A DNA stretch of 64,000 nt from Acetobacter nitrogenifigens DSM 23921 = NBRC 105050 (GTDB taxonomy: Bacteria > Pseudomonadota > Alphaproteobacteria > Acetobacterales > Acetobacteraceae), in assembly GCF_000429165.1 (NCBI RefSeq), contig NZ_AUBI01000006.1, positions 124,001 through 188,000 on the forward strand. Direction: 5' to 3'. The notes under the pieces are model-generated. The model worked only from the letters and a program-made list of their open reading frames with translations, made no database searches and was not told the DNA's origin. Within the stretch, counting starts at the first letter, position 1. Every line of letters begins with the position of its first letter. A program made the position numbers and the translations under genes. Below are positions 7,808 to 16,155 of the stretch, piece by piece.

Positions 7808-9175
7808 TCACAAGCTTTCGATGACCACACCGCGTTTCAAGTAACTATTCGTAGAAGTAGGGATAATTGAAGGATTCACTGTCGCGTCGGTGGGAAGCGC
7901 AAAACCGCCGATCCAGTACCATGATTGGGCAATAATTTGTTTCAGGCGATCGAGGGGCTCTCGGGTAATCATCATGATTCCATCAAGGTTTTCGATCAAG
8001 GCCCGATCGCTGTCTGGAATCTCGACAACGCCATTGTAATCGCCCTCGATCAACGCTCCCTGCCCGCAGACAATGGCACGATGAATTACCCCAGCTCCCA
8101 AAGATGCTTGAAGAGGCGCTTCTGTGGTCGGGATAAAGCGGACCCCCAGCAACTCAACAACAGATCCGGCGCGATAGGTATCGCTACCGTATGCCCCTCT
8201 GTATAGGTACTTGAAATCTCCGTCTCGGAATAGGCCAAGCATCTGCTGATCGTCGAGGTAGCAGTGATATGCGCCGTCGATTGTCGGAACGTTGTTCATG
8301 CGCAGAGCGGCGACCGCCGCAAGAACGGTCTGAATGCCCAGCGTATCGCCGGGGACATATGTGCTGGACCCATAATTGCCGGTGGGTGCAACGAGTTGCG
8401 CTGTCGTCAGGCGATTATTCGGGCGAAGCACCAGCGGCGCCGTGGAAGCCACCACGGGGCTACCGGCGACCGCGTCGCTGACAGCTACGGAAGTGGAAAA
8501 AGTCAACGTGCCCGACTTTCCCAGCGGCGCAGTAGAGACATTCACTGCGTCCGCCGTGGCAGTGATCAAGGTATACGCGTTACTGCCGACTGTTACGGTC
8601 ATGCCGGACGACTGCCCTACTGACACGACCTGTCCCGAGGAATTCAAGAGCGACAGGAAGCCACGGATATCGTCGACGGCCACGTCAGCGCCGGCAGCGC
8701 TGAGCGCAGTGGTCACACGGGTGTTGCCCCCAATGTATCCACCTACGCCTCCGATGCCGCCACCGAACAAGGTATTGCGAGCAATGCGATCGAGCGATTG
8801 GAGAGCCTGGATACCGTTCGTATTCGCATTTGCAAGAAATTGATCGGCAATTCCCACACCTTCGCTAACTACATTGAGGTCAATCGTGTCCCCATACTGG
8901 TTAATAGAAAGCGTATATTGTTCGACAGACCAGCTTGATGGCGTCAATCCGTTATCGAAGTTGGTGTTCTGAGAGGGATTCATTGGCGTGGTCACTGGGG
9001 CCTTGAGGCCCTTGCGTGTCTTTGTAATGCTTTCGCCAATTCGGTTAGGAAAAATCTCTCTGTCGGCAATTGCGCGAAAGGCAATTCGCGACTGGAGTCC
9101 TGCAGTGAACTCGCGTGCTAGGTAGCCCTGCTGAATAATGGGCTGTAATTGCGCCGGAAAATTATCAATAGCCAA
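7808..9175 (-). CDS. Major capsid protein
   Basis: The 455-residue protein follows the scaffold gene and fits an HK97-fold capsid subunit: an N-terminal arm (QPIIQQGYLAREFTAGLQ), an E-loop-like segment with ESITKTRKGLKAPVTTPM, a spine helix region (GVGIADQFLANANTNGIQALQSLDRIARN), and a C-terminal A-domain with DSDRALIENLDGIMMITREPLD. A Gly/Ala/Val-rich segment near residues 190-250 may be an inserted surface domain. Assignment combines position with these patterns. Confidence 0.8.
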   Translation of the reverse strand: MAIDNFPAQLQPIIQQGYLAREFTAGLQSRIAFRAIADREIFPNRIGESITKTRKGLKAPVTTPMNPSQNTNFDNGLTPSSWSVEQYTLSINQYGDTIDLNVVSEGVGIADQFLANANTNGIQALQSLDRIARNTLFGGGIGGVGGYIGGNTRVTTALSAAGADVAVDDIRGFLSLLNSSGQVVSVGQSSGMTVTVGSNAYTLITATADAVNVSTAPLGKSGTLTFSTSVAVSDAVAGSPVVASTAPLVLRPNNRLTTAQLVAPTGNYGSSTYVPGDTLGIQTVLAAVAALRMNNVPTIDGAYHCYLDDQQMLGLFRDGDFKYLYRGAYGSDTYRAGSVVELLGVRFIPTTEAPLQASLGAGVIHRAIVCGQGALIEGDYNGVVEIPDSDRALIENLDGIMMITREPLDRLKQIIAQSWYWIGGFALPTDATVNPSIIPTSTNSYLKRGVVIESL

Positions 9176-9191
9176 TTTAAATATTCCTTAT

Positions 9192-9758
9192 TTAGTTCGA
9201 GCGCCGAGCGTATGATGGCGCAACTCTCTTCAAGGACGCACGATACTCGGCGTCGGTCATGTCGCGGACTGAGGAAAAGACCGGCGTTCTCTCTCGTGGG
9301 GCGACAGCCGGACGTGCGGCGCCTGTCTTTCTATTCTCGCCGTCCTTACAGGAAAATAGAAACGGCTTATTTGATTTCAGAGCGGAAAACGCGTCGTCGA
9401 CGCCGATTATTGACCCGTCTTCAGATATGGAAACTCGCGATGTGTCGAGAAGCGGTAGGCAATCCATGTCGACAAAACCAACGCCAATTGCAGCCTCACG
9501 AATTGCAGCGTTACGCTTCATTAGCAAAATTTCCGCTACACGAGCCTCCGCATTAGCCTGTGCTTCGGCATGAGCATTTGTGAGTTCGGTTTCGAGTGCG
9601 ACTGAACGCGCCCGCGCTTCTGCAAGATCGGCCTGCACTTGAGCAAGTTGCCCCGAGAAAGCGTTTGCAACGCTGTCGGCCGCTGACTGCGCTCCCTGTG
9701 ATAGGTCGCGACCGATAGTCTCGTTGCCTAAGGATGAGCTGTGTTTGTCGGAACTCAT
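9192..9758 (-). CDS. Capsid scaffolding protein
   Basis: The 188-residue protein lies between portal and capsid and starts directly after the portal stop codon. Residues about 35-85 are a charged Ala/Glu-rich coiled coil (QVQADLAEARARSVALETEL), typical of scaffolds. The middle has DDAFSALKSNKPFLF, a motif common in gp20-like scaffold families. The C-terminus is basic (RVAPSYARRSN), as expected for capsid-binding tails. No separate head protease is visible nearby. Confidence 0.72.
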   Translation of the reverse strand: MSSDKHSSSLGNETIGRDLSQGAQSAADSVANAFSGQLAQVQADLAEARARSVALETELTNAHAEAQANAEARVAEILLMKRNAAIREAAIGVGFVDMDCLPLLDTSRVSISEDGSIIGVDDAFSALKSNKPFLFSCKDGENRKTGAARPAVAPRERTPVFSSVRDMTDAEYRASLKRVAPSYARRSN

Positions 9759-11264
9759 TTATATCTCCGAAGTGTCGCGATCCTCGACCGCAGCTTTGAT
9801 ATTTTTTAAGCGTTGATCATGTTCTGCTAGATCGCTCATGATTTTCTCACGTTCCTCATGAATGTGTGGGACTCTGGTCGCTGGTCTCATCATCTTCACG
9901 GCAGTGTCCATCGAAACAGCGTTGGCGGTCCTGGCGGCTTGTACTGCGTGGGCCATAGTCTGCATGTCTCCAAAAGTTGGTTCAAACCATGGAGGCCATA
10001 TCAAAGATAAATTCTTGGGACTTATTGAGCCGTAAGATTTTCCAGATATTAACACGTCTGGAATTTTTTCAGTAATTTTGCATATTAATCTGAGAAGGGG
10101 GAGTAATCCGGAATCGCCGTAAGACCGTCGAAGGCGACCAGTCAACCACGTCAATCCCAGACACATCAACTCCATGGCGCGCCCGGACTGGGCGGCGCTG
10201 ACACGGTCGCCTTGTGCGCGGTTGCCGTGCATTGCTTCTAGCGCTAGGGAACGAAGCGCTTCCCACATACTCAGCGAAGCGGTGGCTCCGGTGCCGTTAA
10301 TCTCCAAAAGTTTTGCGTCGCCGCCAGCTGGTACGGATATTGCGTAAGATGGATCCTTTGGAAGCGACGCGGAGATGCCGCCTGACATCTGATATTCATC
10401 TCCGGAGAGCACCATTGTAGGGTCGGCCGAGTAACGCAATCCACGAACCGTTTGGGAGAGTAGATAATCAGCGTCTATCATCGCATCAATCCCGGCGGAG
10501 AAGGTGCTTTTGCCATCGGGAGCGGTGGGGTCAATTGCGGGTAAATTCTTTATCCATATGATCGGCGTTACACCCAAGCTGTGACTTGTAGAGCGCTCCT
10601 GGTCCCTGATGAGATTCGCTTCTCTAGGAGAACCGTCTGCGACGGGCACGGGTTGGTACCAAATTGTCTCTTTCTCGGTGAAGTCGCGGATAAACCAGTA
10701 GTTTCCTGGCTCGAAGTAACCGATGTCCGATCTGTTGAGCGAATCTGCATCAACAACATATTGTTCGCGAACCATTATCAGCCGATTGGGCTCTGACAGG
10801 GAAAATGTTGGTTCGAGATAACATGTTCTCTTTATTTCTATAACGAGTTCGTTGTCTACTACCTGCACCAATATTGCGACGGAGCCCACCGACCCTATGA
10901 TCGCGGCTTGTTCCATCAAAGATGGAATGTCGCTGTCGAAAATGATCGAATGAAGCTTCTGTTCACGGACTGGGTCGTCGCTCCCGTCATCGAAGCGGGC
11001 GGTGACGAGTGGCCAATGTGAGGCATTAAAAAGTAAGGATGTTGAATCCTCGACAACAATGTTACATAGATGCGTGCGGACTGATGGTCGCCTTCGGTTG
11101 ATAGGAATATAAGATCCGTCTGCTCCACAACTTTTGAAAAATGGGTGAGGAATGTGATCGTACAGAGTTCCGTCCAGAACACGGCTGAGTGCAAGAAGCT
11201 CGCGGGATCGGCCGGACAATCGGGTTGAGAACATCATTCCTTTTTTTAATTCCGACCAATCCAT
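9759..11264 (-). CDS. Phage portal protein
   Basis: The 501-residue protein lies directly after the large terminase and before the scaffold. It has features of a portal: an N-terminal region with GRSRELLALSRVLDGTLYDHIPHPFF, an internal GSVGSVAILVQV core strand, a long helical stretch near residues 330-380 (LSMWEALRSLALEAMHGNRA), and an acidic-basic C-terminal helix rich in Glu/Lys. It would form the dodecameric ring through which DNA enters the head. Start is 75 bases after the terminase stop, with the gap AT-rich. Confidence 0.78.
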   Translation of the reverse strand: MDWSELKKGMMFSTRLSGRSRELLALSRVLDGTLYDHIPHPFFKSCGADGSYIPINRRRPSVRTHLCNIVVEDSTSLLFNASHWPLVTARFDDGSDDPVREQKLHSIIFDSDIPSLMEQAAIIGSVGSVAILVQVVDNELVIEIKRTCYLEPTFSLSEPNRLIMVREQYVVDADSLNRSDIGYFEPGNYWFIRDFTEKETIWYQPVPVADGSPREANLIRDQERSTSHSLGVTPIIWIKNLPAIDPTAPDGKSTFSAGIDAMIDADYLLSQTVRGLRYSADPTMVLSGDEYQMSGGISASLPKDPSYAISVPAGGDAKLLEINGTGATASLSMWEALRSLALEAMHGNRAQGDRVSAAQSGRAMELMCLGLTWLTGRLRRSYGDSGLLPLLRLICKITEKIPDVLISGKSYGSISPKNLSLIWPPWFEPTFGDMQTMAHAVQAARTANAVSMDTAVKMMRPATRVPHIHEEREKIMSDLAEHDQRLKNIKAAVEDRDTSEI

Positions 11265-11339
11265 CTTTTATCTTTCAAAAGGAAAAAATTGCATATGTCT
11301 AGAAGTGTAATATTGGAAGCATTTTAATATTATAGAGAG

Positions 11340-12668
11340 TCAACGATTCAAAATATTTGTTTTGATCGTAGAAAATTTATCATTTCCGAATCGTGCAACG
11401 AAGTAATACCCGGTGGCATCGACAAGATGGTCGTATCCTCCTGTCTTTTCCGGTTCGCTCGATCCACTTTTATATGAATACCGTTCGTAAGATTCTATAC
11501 TTTTGGAGCAATACGAAGATACGAACGCCTTCCGAATCCCGAGTGAATTTTGAAACATCGCATTTGTAAAATTTAACCTGTCTCTAACAGGTGGCGCACG
11601 ATTCATTACGAAAATTTGGAACCCGAAATCACGCAGAATAGATATATCGGTATGACCGCCAGACGAGGTGCGACGCGCCTGACCGGCTGGGTCCGGATAT
11701 ATCGTTATATGTGATAAGGCGACGCGCGATGAAGATGAGAAATCATTTTCATGACGTCCATATCGTCGCTTTATTTCATGGCCGATTTCTGAGGTGTTTG
11801 ACGTGGAGAGAATCAGCTCGTCCACCTGGTGTGTTATAATTTGTCCGTCAACATCCAGGTTTTCTTGCCAGACAGTAGCCGACATGGGATTTATGTTGAA
11901 GTCCAACCCAATATGCAGTGTCAAATGCGGATCGTAGGCTAATTTTTTCACAGACTCTGATCTTGAAAAAGAGTAAAGACAGCGTCCAGAGTAATTTTCG
12001 AATGAAGCTTCGTATTCTTGGCGATATTGCCGAGAATCAAGGGTGTCGCGAGCCCCGTTTATTTCATGAGGGGGGACGTTGCCGCCGTCCATGGTTGTAT
12101 AAAGGCAAGACCACCAGCCTGCGTGCTTAGCTTCGCCCGGTTGTCCGTTCATATAAAAATCGTAAAAATTCCCATATCCTTTTGGAGTGCCGAGAAACAG
12201 TGCATGTCCTTGTGTTGTTGACAGCATGGGACGCAGTATTTCAGGCCACACCGCAGCAGCTACGTCCGCCCATTCATCTCCTAGAAAAAAAAACAACCCG
12301 GTTCCTCGGAGCGAGTCGTAATTGTCGAGGCCAACGATGCGAATTGTGTGGCCATGAGGCTTGCACCGAATAGTCAGTTCGCTTTCGTTGGGGCTTGCGG
12401 CCAGCCAGTGGGCGGGAATGAGTCTCTTCAATCTGGGCCAGAATATTCTCTTGGCCTGTTTGTAAGTGGGAGCGCCATACCATATCTCGTTTTCTGGTGG
12501 AACATCACGAGTTATGGCGAGACGCACTGCTCGACGAATCTCCTCGGCAGCGAGGTAGGTTTTTCCGAAACGACGTCCGCAGACAGCGACCCGAAATCGC
12601 GAACTGTTGTTCCATCCAGCGTTGTATATGGTCATTTGGGGACGTGTCAGCGCCCGCTGCAAGGCCAT
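11340..12668 (-). CDS. Phage terminase large subunit
   Basis: The 442-residue protein is the DNA packaging motor. Walker A is GRRFGKT at residues 31-37, and Walker B is FFFLGDEWAD ending near residue 135 with Asp131-Glu132. The coupling motif region has LSTTQGHALFLGTPKGYGNFY. The C-terminal RNase H-like nuclease begins near HIGLDFNINPMSATVW, with later acidic positions at YPDPAG and DHLVDATGY. The start codon follows the small-subunit stop without a gap (TAG ATG), supporting coupled translation. Confidence 0.92.
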   Translation of the reverse strand: MALQRALTRPQMTIYNAGWNNSSRFRVAVCGRRFGKTYLAAEEIRRAVRLAITRDVPPENEIWYGAPTYKQAKRIFWPRLKRLIPAHWLAASPNESELTIRCKPHGHTIRIVGLDNYDSLRGTGLFFFLGDEWADVAAAVWPEILRPMLSTTQGHALFLGTPKGYGNFYDFYMNGQPGEAKHAGWWSCLYTTMDGGNVPPHEINGARDTLDSRQYRQEYEASFENYSGRCLYSFSRSESVKKLAYDPHLTLHIGLDFNINPMSATVWQENLDVDGQIITHQVDELILSTSNTSEIGHEIKRRYGRHENDFSSSSRVALSHITIYPDPAGQARRTSSGGHTDISILRDFGFQIFVMNRAPPVRDRLNFTNAMFQNSLGIRKAFVSSYCSKSIESYERYSYKSGSSEPEKTGGYDHLVDATGYYFVARFGNDKFSTIKTNILNR

Positions 12669-13154
12669 CTAATCGTCACTCTTGCCAACTGTGAGCATTA
12701 CGGGCGGTGGATCCAAACTGATTTCCTGTATGATCGAACTCACGGCATCTTCTGAACAGGCGGCGACGGTCCGTTCTCGGTCACGTTGTTCGGAACGTGT
12801 GAGGCGTGCGGAACTCTCCCTCAGAACGGCTGCTATCAATTGTGGATTGGGAGAGCGGTCTATAACAGGTTCTCCATCATCCCCCAAGATGATCGCTCCT
12901 TTTTCTCCGCGCCGGATTCCTGGTATGCCCGATATGGCCAAATCTCTTACAATTGCTAAAAAATCATCGTGAAACACGGAGAGCGCCAGCGTGAGGCGCG
13001 GGCGTTCGTCTGTATGGTGTCTGAGAAAGTGATAAAGATCGTCCAAGGAACGTCCGATGAGGCGTATGCAGTGTGACGTATTTCCGCTTTTCGCGACGCA
13101 GTCGCACAATTGGCCAAATTCGGCCTGCGTCATGGGTCTGCGTTGTTTGCGCAT
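12669..13154 (-). CDS. Probable phage terminase small subunit
   Basis: The 161-residue protein sits directly before the large terminase, with which it is contiguous. It carries a basic N-terminus (MRKQRRPMTQAEFGQLCDCV) that could form a DNA-binding helix pair, and a helical middle (DDFLAIVRDLAISGIPGI). A C-terminal charged helix (SARLTRSEQRDRERTVAA) fits oligomerisation. Small terminases vary so much that the call depends largely on position. The preceding gene stop abuts its start (TAA ATG). Confidence 0.6.
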   Translation of the reverse strand: MRKQRRPMTQAEFGQLCDCVAKSGNTSHCIRLIGRSLDDLYHFLRHHTDERPRLTLALSVFHDDFLAIVRDLAISGIPGIRRGEKGAIILGDDGEPVIDRSPNPQLIAAVLRESSARLTRSEQRDRERTVAACSEDAVSSIIQEISLDPPPVMLTVGKSDD

Positions 13155-13673
13155 TTAGCCGCCTAGGCGACGATTGGGAGTGCGGCGTCCATTCCAGACA
13201 GATGAAGAGCTCATCAGGGCGCCTGCGGGCAGGGCGATCGCGCTGGCGCTGCTTGAGTGCCCAAAATCTTCGGCCTTCCGCGCACGAATTTCCATCGCAG
13301 CGATAGATTCGATCTGATCCAGAATATTCAACTCTATCGTTGCACAAACGGCCATATCTGGGTGTCGTGCGGTTCGTCCGAGGACGCACAAGATAGCCGA
13401 CGCTTCGAAACGAACATTTTCTTCCAGATGTAGCATATCAGGAGTCAAAAATATAAAAGCACGATGATCATATGCGGGTTGAATTTCAAGCGGCGCACAA
13501 ATAAGTTCGCCATTCGACAGAACAAAAATGACGACTGCAAACTTTTCTCGAAAAGCTATGATATCTCCGCGACTAATTGCACTCACGACTGTAACTCCGT
13601 GCGAATGAAAAATGAGGACAAAGAGCGGTCCCGGCGAGTCGAAACGAAACTTTTCATCTGGATGGCGCCGCAC
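13155..13673 (-). CDS. Hypothetical phage protein, GTG start
   Basis: A frame of 172 codons from GTG 13673 ends exactly at the start of the small terminase. The central part is hydrophobic and strand-rich (GVTVVSAISRGDIIAFREKF, AVVIFVLSNGELICAPLEI). The N-terminal 91 bases overlap the preceding HTH frame in another phase. No domain is recognised. The in-frame upstream codons reach back about 15 codons further without ATG, so the true start is uncertain. Confidence 0.5.
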   Translation of the reverse strand: MRRHPDEKFRFDSPGPLFVLIFHSHGVTVVSAISRGDIIAFREKFAVVIFVLSNGELICAPLEIQPAYDHRAFIFLTPDMLHLEENVRFEASAILCVLGRTARHPDMAVCATIELNILDQIESIAAMEIRARKAEDFGHSSSASAIALPAGALMSSSSVWNGRRTPNRRLGG

Positions 13674-13903
13674 GAAATGTAGTTTCCAGCGGCCAGGGGT
13701 TCCCAGCCCTGTGCTTTGCGGCGTTCAGAGACGTTTTTCATGGCGCCTTGAGATAATCCGAGCTCAACAGATAATCTATGAATATAGCTTCTACTTACAC
13801 CAAGACGCTTTGCTGTTTGTCGAACGGATAAACGTTCATGATGACAGCCTGGAAGCGCTAGAGCGCAACGTTCTCTTTCAGAATCATCAAATTTTCGAGC
13901 CAT
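13583..13903 (-). CDS. Small HTH DNA-binding protein at the head of the late operon
   Basis: The 106-residue protein contains a clear helix-turn-helix at about residues 25-50 (RLSVRQTAKRLGVSRSYIHR). It is the first minus-strand gene of the structural operon. Similar short HTH proteins precede terminases and may be packaging factors or regulators. Its C-terminal third overlaps the next frame, so the tail after about residue 75 could be artefactual if a frameshift joins the two. Confidence 0.55.
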   Translation of the reverse strand: MARKFDDSERERCALALPGCHHERLSVRQTAKRLGVSRSYIHRLSVELGLSQGAMKNVSERRKAQGWEPLAAGNYISCGAIQMKSFVSTRRDRSLSSFFIRTELQS

Positions 13904-14279
13904 AGTTTAATCCGCAAAAGGATGTATGACGTGTGTATTTCCAGCCGCGGGAATGCGACCGTTTATTTCTGCTCTACGCAAGTCACGCGAAGAAGCATCG
14001 AGTCGTCGAGGGCGCGTGTAGCCGCGAGTGCAGGAGACGCTCATTTATATTATCCGAATTTGTATTTTGCATTACTTCGTAATGCATATCCTGCCACCGT
14101 GCGGGTAATATTGTATTACATGTCCCCAACTATTCATCAAACGACAATTTCCACCACAATCCCTCATGGAACGCGTGTGCGGCCACCTTCTGGGTGACGT
14201 GCCCGTTTATATAGCAAAAAATACCCAAATGGAAAACAAAAATCTCGTTTAGGTATTTTCTGTTCGTGCGTAGAGAAAT
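13904..14279. promoter_or_regulatory. Divergent noncoding region between late operon and repressor
   Basis: This 376-base stretch separates the minus-strand phage operon from the plus-strand repressor gene, so it should hold promoters for both. An inverted repeat AAAATACC (14218-14225) and GGTATTTT (14252-14259) lies just upstream of the repressor and could be a pair of operator half-sites. I see no convincing gene in it, although a 91-codon plus-strand frame is open. Confidence 0.45.
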
Positions 14280-15032
14280 ATGCGAGACTTCGGGCCGTAT
14301 TTTTTGGGGGATGGTTTGTTGAGAGAGTCGAAGCTTTCCGTCGGATCGGATACCATCACAGCGCGCGCTGATCGCCTGAAGGTGGCGATCAGGTTCGGTG
14401 GGGGCAATACAAAGGTTGCCGAGCGCTCTGGCGTGCCCTTCAGTACGTTGAGCAATTATCTGGCCGGCCGCGATATGAAGGCGGATGCGATGGTTACGCT
14501 CGCTCGCGCATGTGGGGTGTCACTGTCGTGGCTTGCGTCGGGCGATGGAGCAATGACGAATGATCCGCCCGAACTGGCAATGCAGAAATCAGACTCCGTG
14601 GTGTTGAAATTTTTTCATGCCGAGCCGTCCGCGGGAAGGGGCGTCACCCCTGATGAGTGGGAAGGATATGACGAATACGAACTGCCCCGTCATTTTCTCG
14701 CGGGCGTTTTCGGGACCTGGAAAAAGGATTTATTCTTGGTCCGTGTTCAAGGCGACAGCATGCAGCCGTCTATCAATCCAGGCGATGCGCTCCTTGTGGA
14801 TTACACTCCCGACGCCTTGGCCCAGGCTATATATGTGATGAATTTCCACGGTATGTTCATCGTCAAGCGGTTGGCGATCAAGGACCGAGAAACCTTCACA
14901 GTAACAAGCGATAATGCCCGTTATCCGTCGTTCGATGTGCCTGTGGAGCAGGTGGCCTGGGTGCGTGCTGGCGAGGCGCGTGACCTGACGATTATTGGCC
15001 GCGTGGTGGCTAGATTTCAGCCAAATATTTGA
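14280..15032 (+). CDS. CI/LexA-type repressor with S24 peptidase domain
   Basis: The 250-residue frame has an N-terminal helix-turn-helix (about residues 40-90, with NTKVAERSGVPFSTLSNYL) and a C-terminal S24 autoproteolysis domain. The catalytic Ser is in GDSMQPS (residue 160) and the Lys in IVKRL (residue 196). An Ala-Gly pair at 118-119 (SAGRG) is the probable self-cleavage site. It would hold the prophage silent and be inactivated by RecA filaments. The first 20 residues may be untranslated if a later start is used. Its GC is higher than that of the phage genes, so a host origin is possible. Confidence 0.8.
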   Translation: MRDFGPYFLGDGLLRESKLSVGSDTITARADRLKVAIRFGGGNTKVAERSGVPFSTLSNYLAGRDMKADAMVTLARACGVSLSWLASGDGAMTNDPPELAMQKSDSVVLKFFHAEPSAGRGVTPDEWEGYDEYELPRHFLAGVFGTWKKDLFLVRVQGDSMQPSINPGDALLVDYTPDALAQAIYVMNFHGMFIVKRLAIKDRETFTVTSDNARYPSFDVPVEQVAWVRAGEARDLTIIGRVVARFQPNI

Positions 15033-15055
15033 TGAGGCGGGGGATGTTCTCGATA

Positions 15056-15129
15056 TCGGGCAGGCGGGATTCGAACCCACGACCCCCAGTCCCCCAGACT
15101 GATGCGCTACCAGGCTGCGCTACTGCCCG
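15056..15129 (-). tRNA. tRNA-Pro (GGG)
   Basis: The minus strand folds as a complete cloverleaf: acceptor CGGGCAG/CTGCCCG, D arm GCGC with AGCCTGGTA loop, anticodon stem TCAGT/ACTGG with loop CTGGGGG (anticodon GGG), T arm GTGGG-TTCGAAT-CCCGC, and discriminator A. CCA is not encoded. The 3' end points to the repressor gene 24 bases away and to the prophage, as expected where a tRNA gene is an integration site. Confidence 0.95.
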
Positions 15130-15217
15130 TCATATCGGTGAGCCTGTGTTAGCAGGGCGTGGAGAACGCTGCAAGCCCACGCGTTCGCCACAGTAGTTGC
15201 GACTCCGCGATTTCGAC

Positions 15218-15775
15218 CTACCCTAGATAGTGGCGCAAAGCCTCCAGCTCCACCAATATCTCCGACAATTCCTCTCGAAGGCGATCGGCGCTGACGCGAG
15301 GAATCGGGGCGACAACGAGCGGGGTAGGGCTCAGATCAGCGGGCGCAGCAAAGCGTTCCCTGTCCAGAACTGTGTCGTGATCCATGGAGTTGGATGTGTG
15401 AGACGCATCAGATTGGCTGGCTACATCTTGATCTTCGGGACGTTCGCTCTCCTGTCCGCGCAAAACGCGTTGGACGCCACGAATGGTGTATCCCTGAACG
15501 TATAGAAGCGTAGAAATGCGCTTGAGGAGTTCGACATCCTCCGGGCGATAGTAACGCCGCCCCCCACCCCGCTTGAGCGGCTTTACCTGTTCAAAGCGCG
15601 CCTCCCAGAAGCGCAGCACATGCTGGGGAACGTTCAGCTCGTCGGCGACCTCGCTGATCGTTCTGAACGCCAGCGGTCCTTTTCGCCCTTTCAGGTCCCC
15701 GTCTTCAGACGCCTGATCCGCAGACGGCGGCAAGTCTTCACTGAAATCAGCTGATCCAGCCGTTTCGCTGGTCAT
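15218..15775 (-). CDS. MerR-family transcriptional regulator
   Basis: The 185-residue protein has a disordered acidic N-terminus of about 35 residues, then a MerR winged helix ([25 protein letters not shown], with [17 protein letters not shown] in the wing) at about residues 36-105. The C-terminus is short and lacks Cys residues for metal sensing. Alphaproteobacteria commonly carry such a gene directly after ihfA. Its start overlaps the ihfA stop by four bases, so the two are co-translated. Target is unknown. Confidence 0.85.
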   Translation of the reverse strand: MTSETAGSADFSEDLPPSADQASEDGDLKGRKGPLAFRTISEVADELNVPQHVLRFWEARFEQVKPLKRGGGRRYYRPEDVELLKRISTLLYVQGYTIRGVQRVLRGQESERPEDQDVASQSDASHTSNSMDHDTVLDRERFAAPADLSPTPLVVAPIPRVSADRLREELSEILVELEALRHYLG

Positions 15776-16095
15776 TCGTCCAGATCCACATCGGTTTCAG
15801 TTGTAAGCTCCTGCCCATTCGCCTTGGCGCGAAGTATCTGGCTCGGCCGGAAAACGATCACGGAGCGCGGAAGGATTGGAATTTCGACGCCTGTCTTGGG
15901 ATTGCGCCCGCTGCGACGCCCCTTTTTGCGCACCATGAATGTTCCAAAGCCGCTGATCTTGACGGTCTCGCCCGTCTCCAGCGTCTGTCCCATCGTTTCC
16001 AGAACAGCTTCAAGCAGGGCGGTCGAGTCGCTTCGCGACAGTCCGACCTGCGTGTAAATCTGCTCCACCAAACTTGCGCGCGTAACAGTGCTCAT
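15772..16095 (-). CDS. ihfA: Integration host factor subunit alpha
   Basis: The 107-residue protein is a DNABII family member with [20 protein letters not shown] at the N-terminus, [12 protein letters not shown] in the core and [12 protein letters not shown] in the DNA-intercalating arm with its Pro. It bends DNA as a heterodimer with IhfB. An alternative ATG lies seven codons upstream at 16116, but MSTVTRASL fits the family start better. Phage packaging and site-specific recombination often use IHF, though the nearby prophage does not prove it. Confidence 0.93.
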   Translation of the reverse strand: MSTVTRASLVEQIYTQVGLSRSDSTALLEAVLETMGQTLETGETVKISGFGTFMVRKKGRRSGRNPKTGVEIPILPRSVIVFRPSQILRAKANGQELTTETDVDLDE

Positions 16096-16155
16096 GGAAC
16101 GAGGGTAACACGCCATGATCCCTCGTCAATCGGGACACGCAACGTGTGCAGCGCT

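Noticed and set aside
13922..14197. A 91-codon plus-strand frame upstream of the repressor
   Set aside because: It has Ser/Arg-rich random composition and no start context; the stretch is better read as a regulatory region.
1..15050. CRISPR arrays, rRNA genes or insertion-sequence pairs
   Set aside because: I looked for regularly spaced repeats, conserved rRNA segments and paired inverted ends here and in the rest of the window and found none that I could support by eye.
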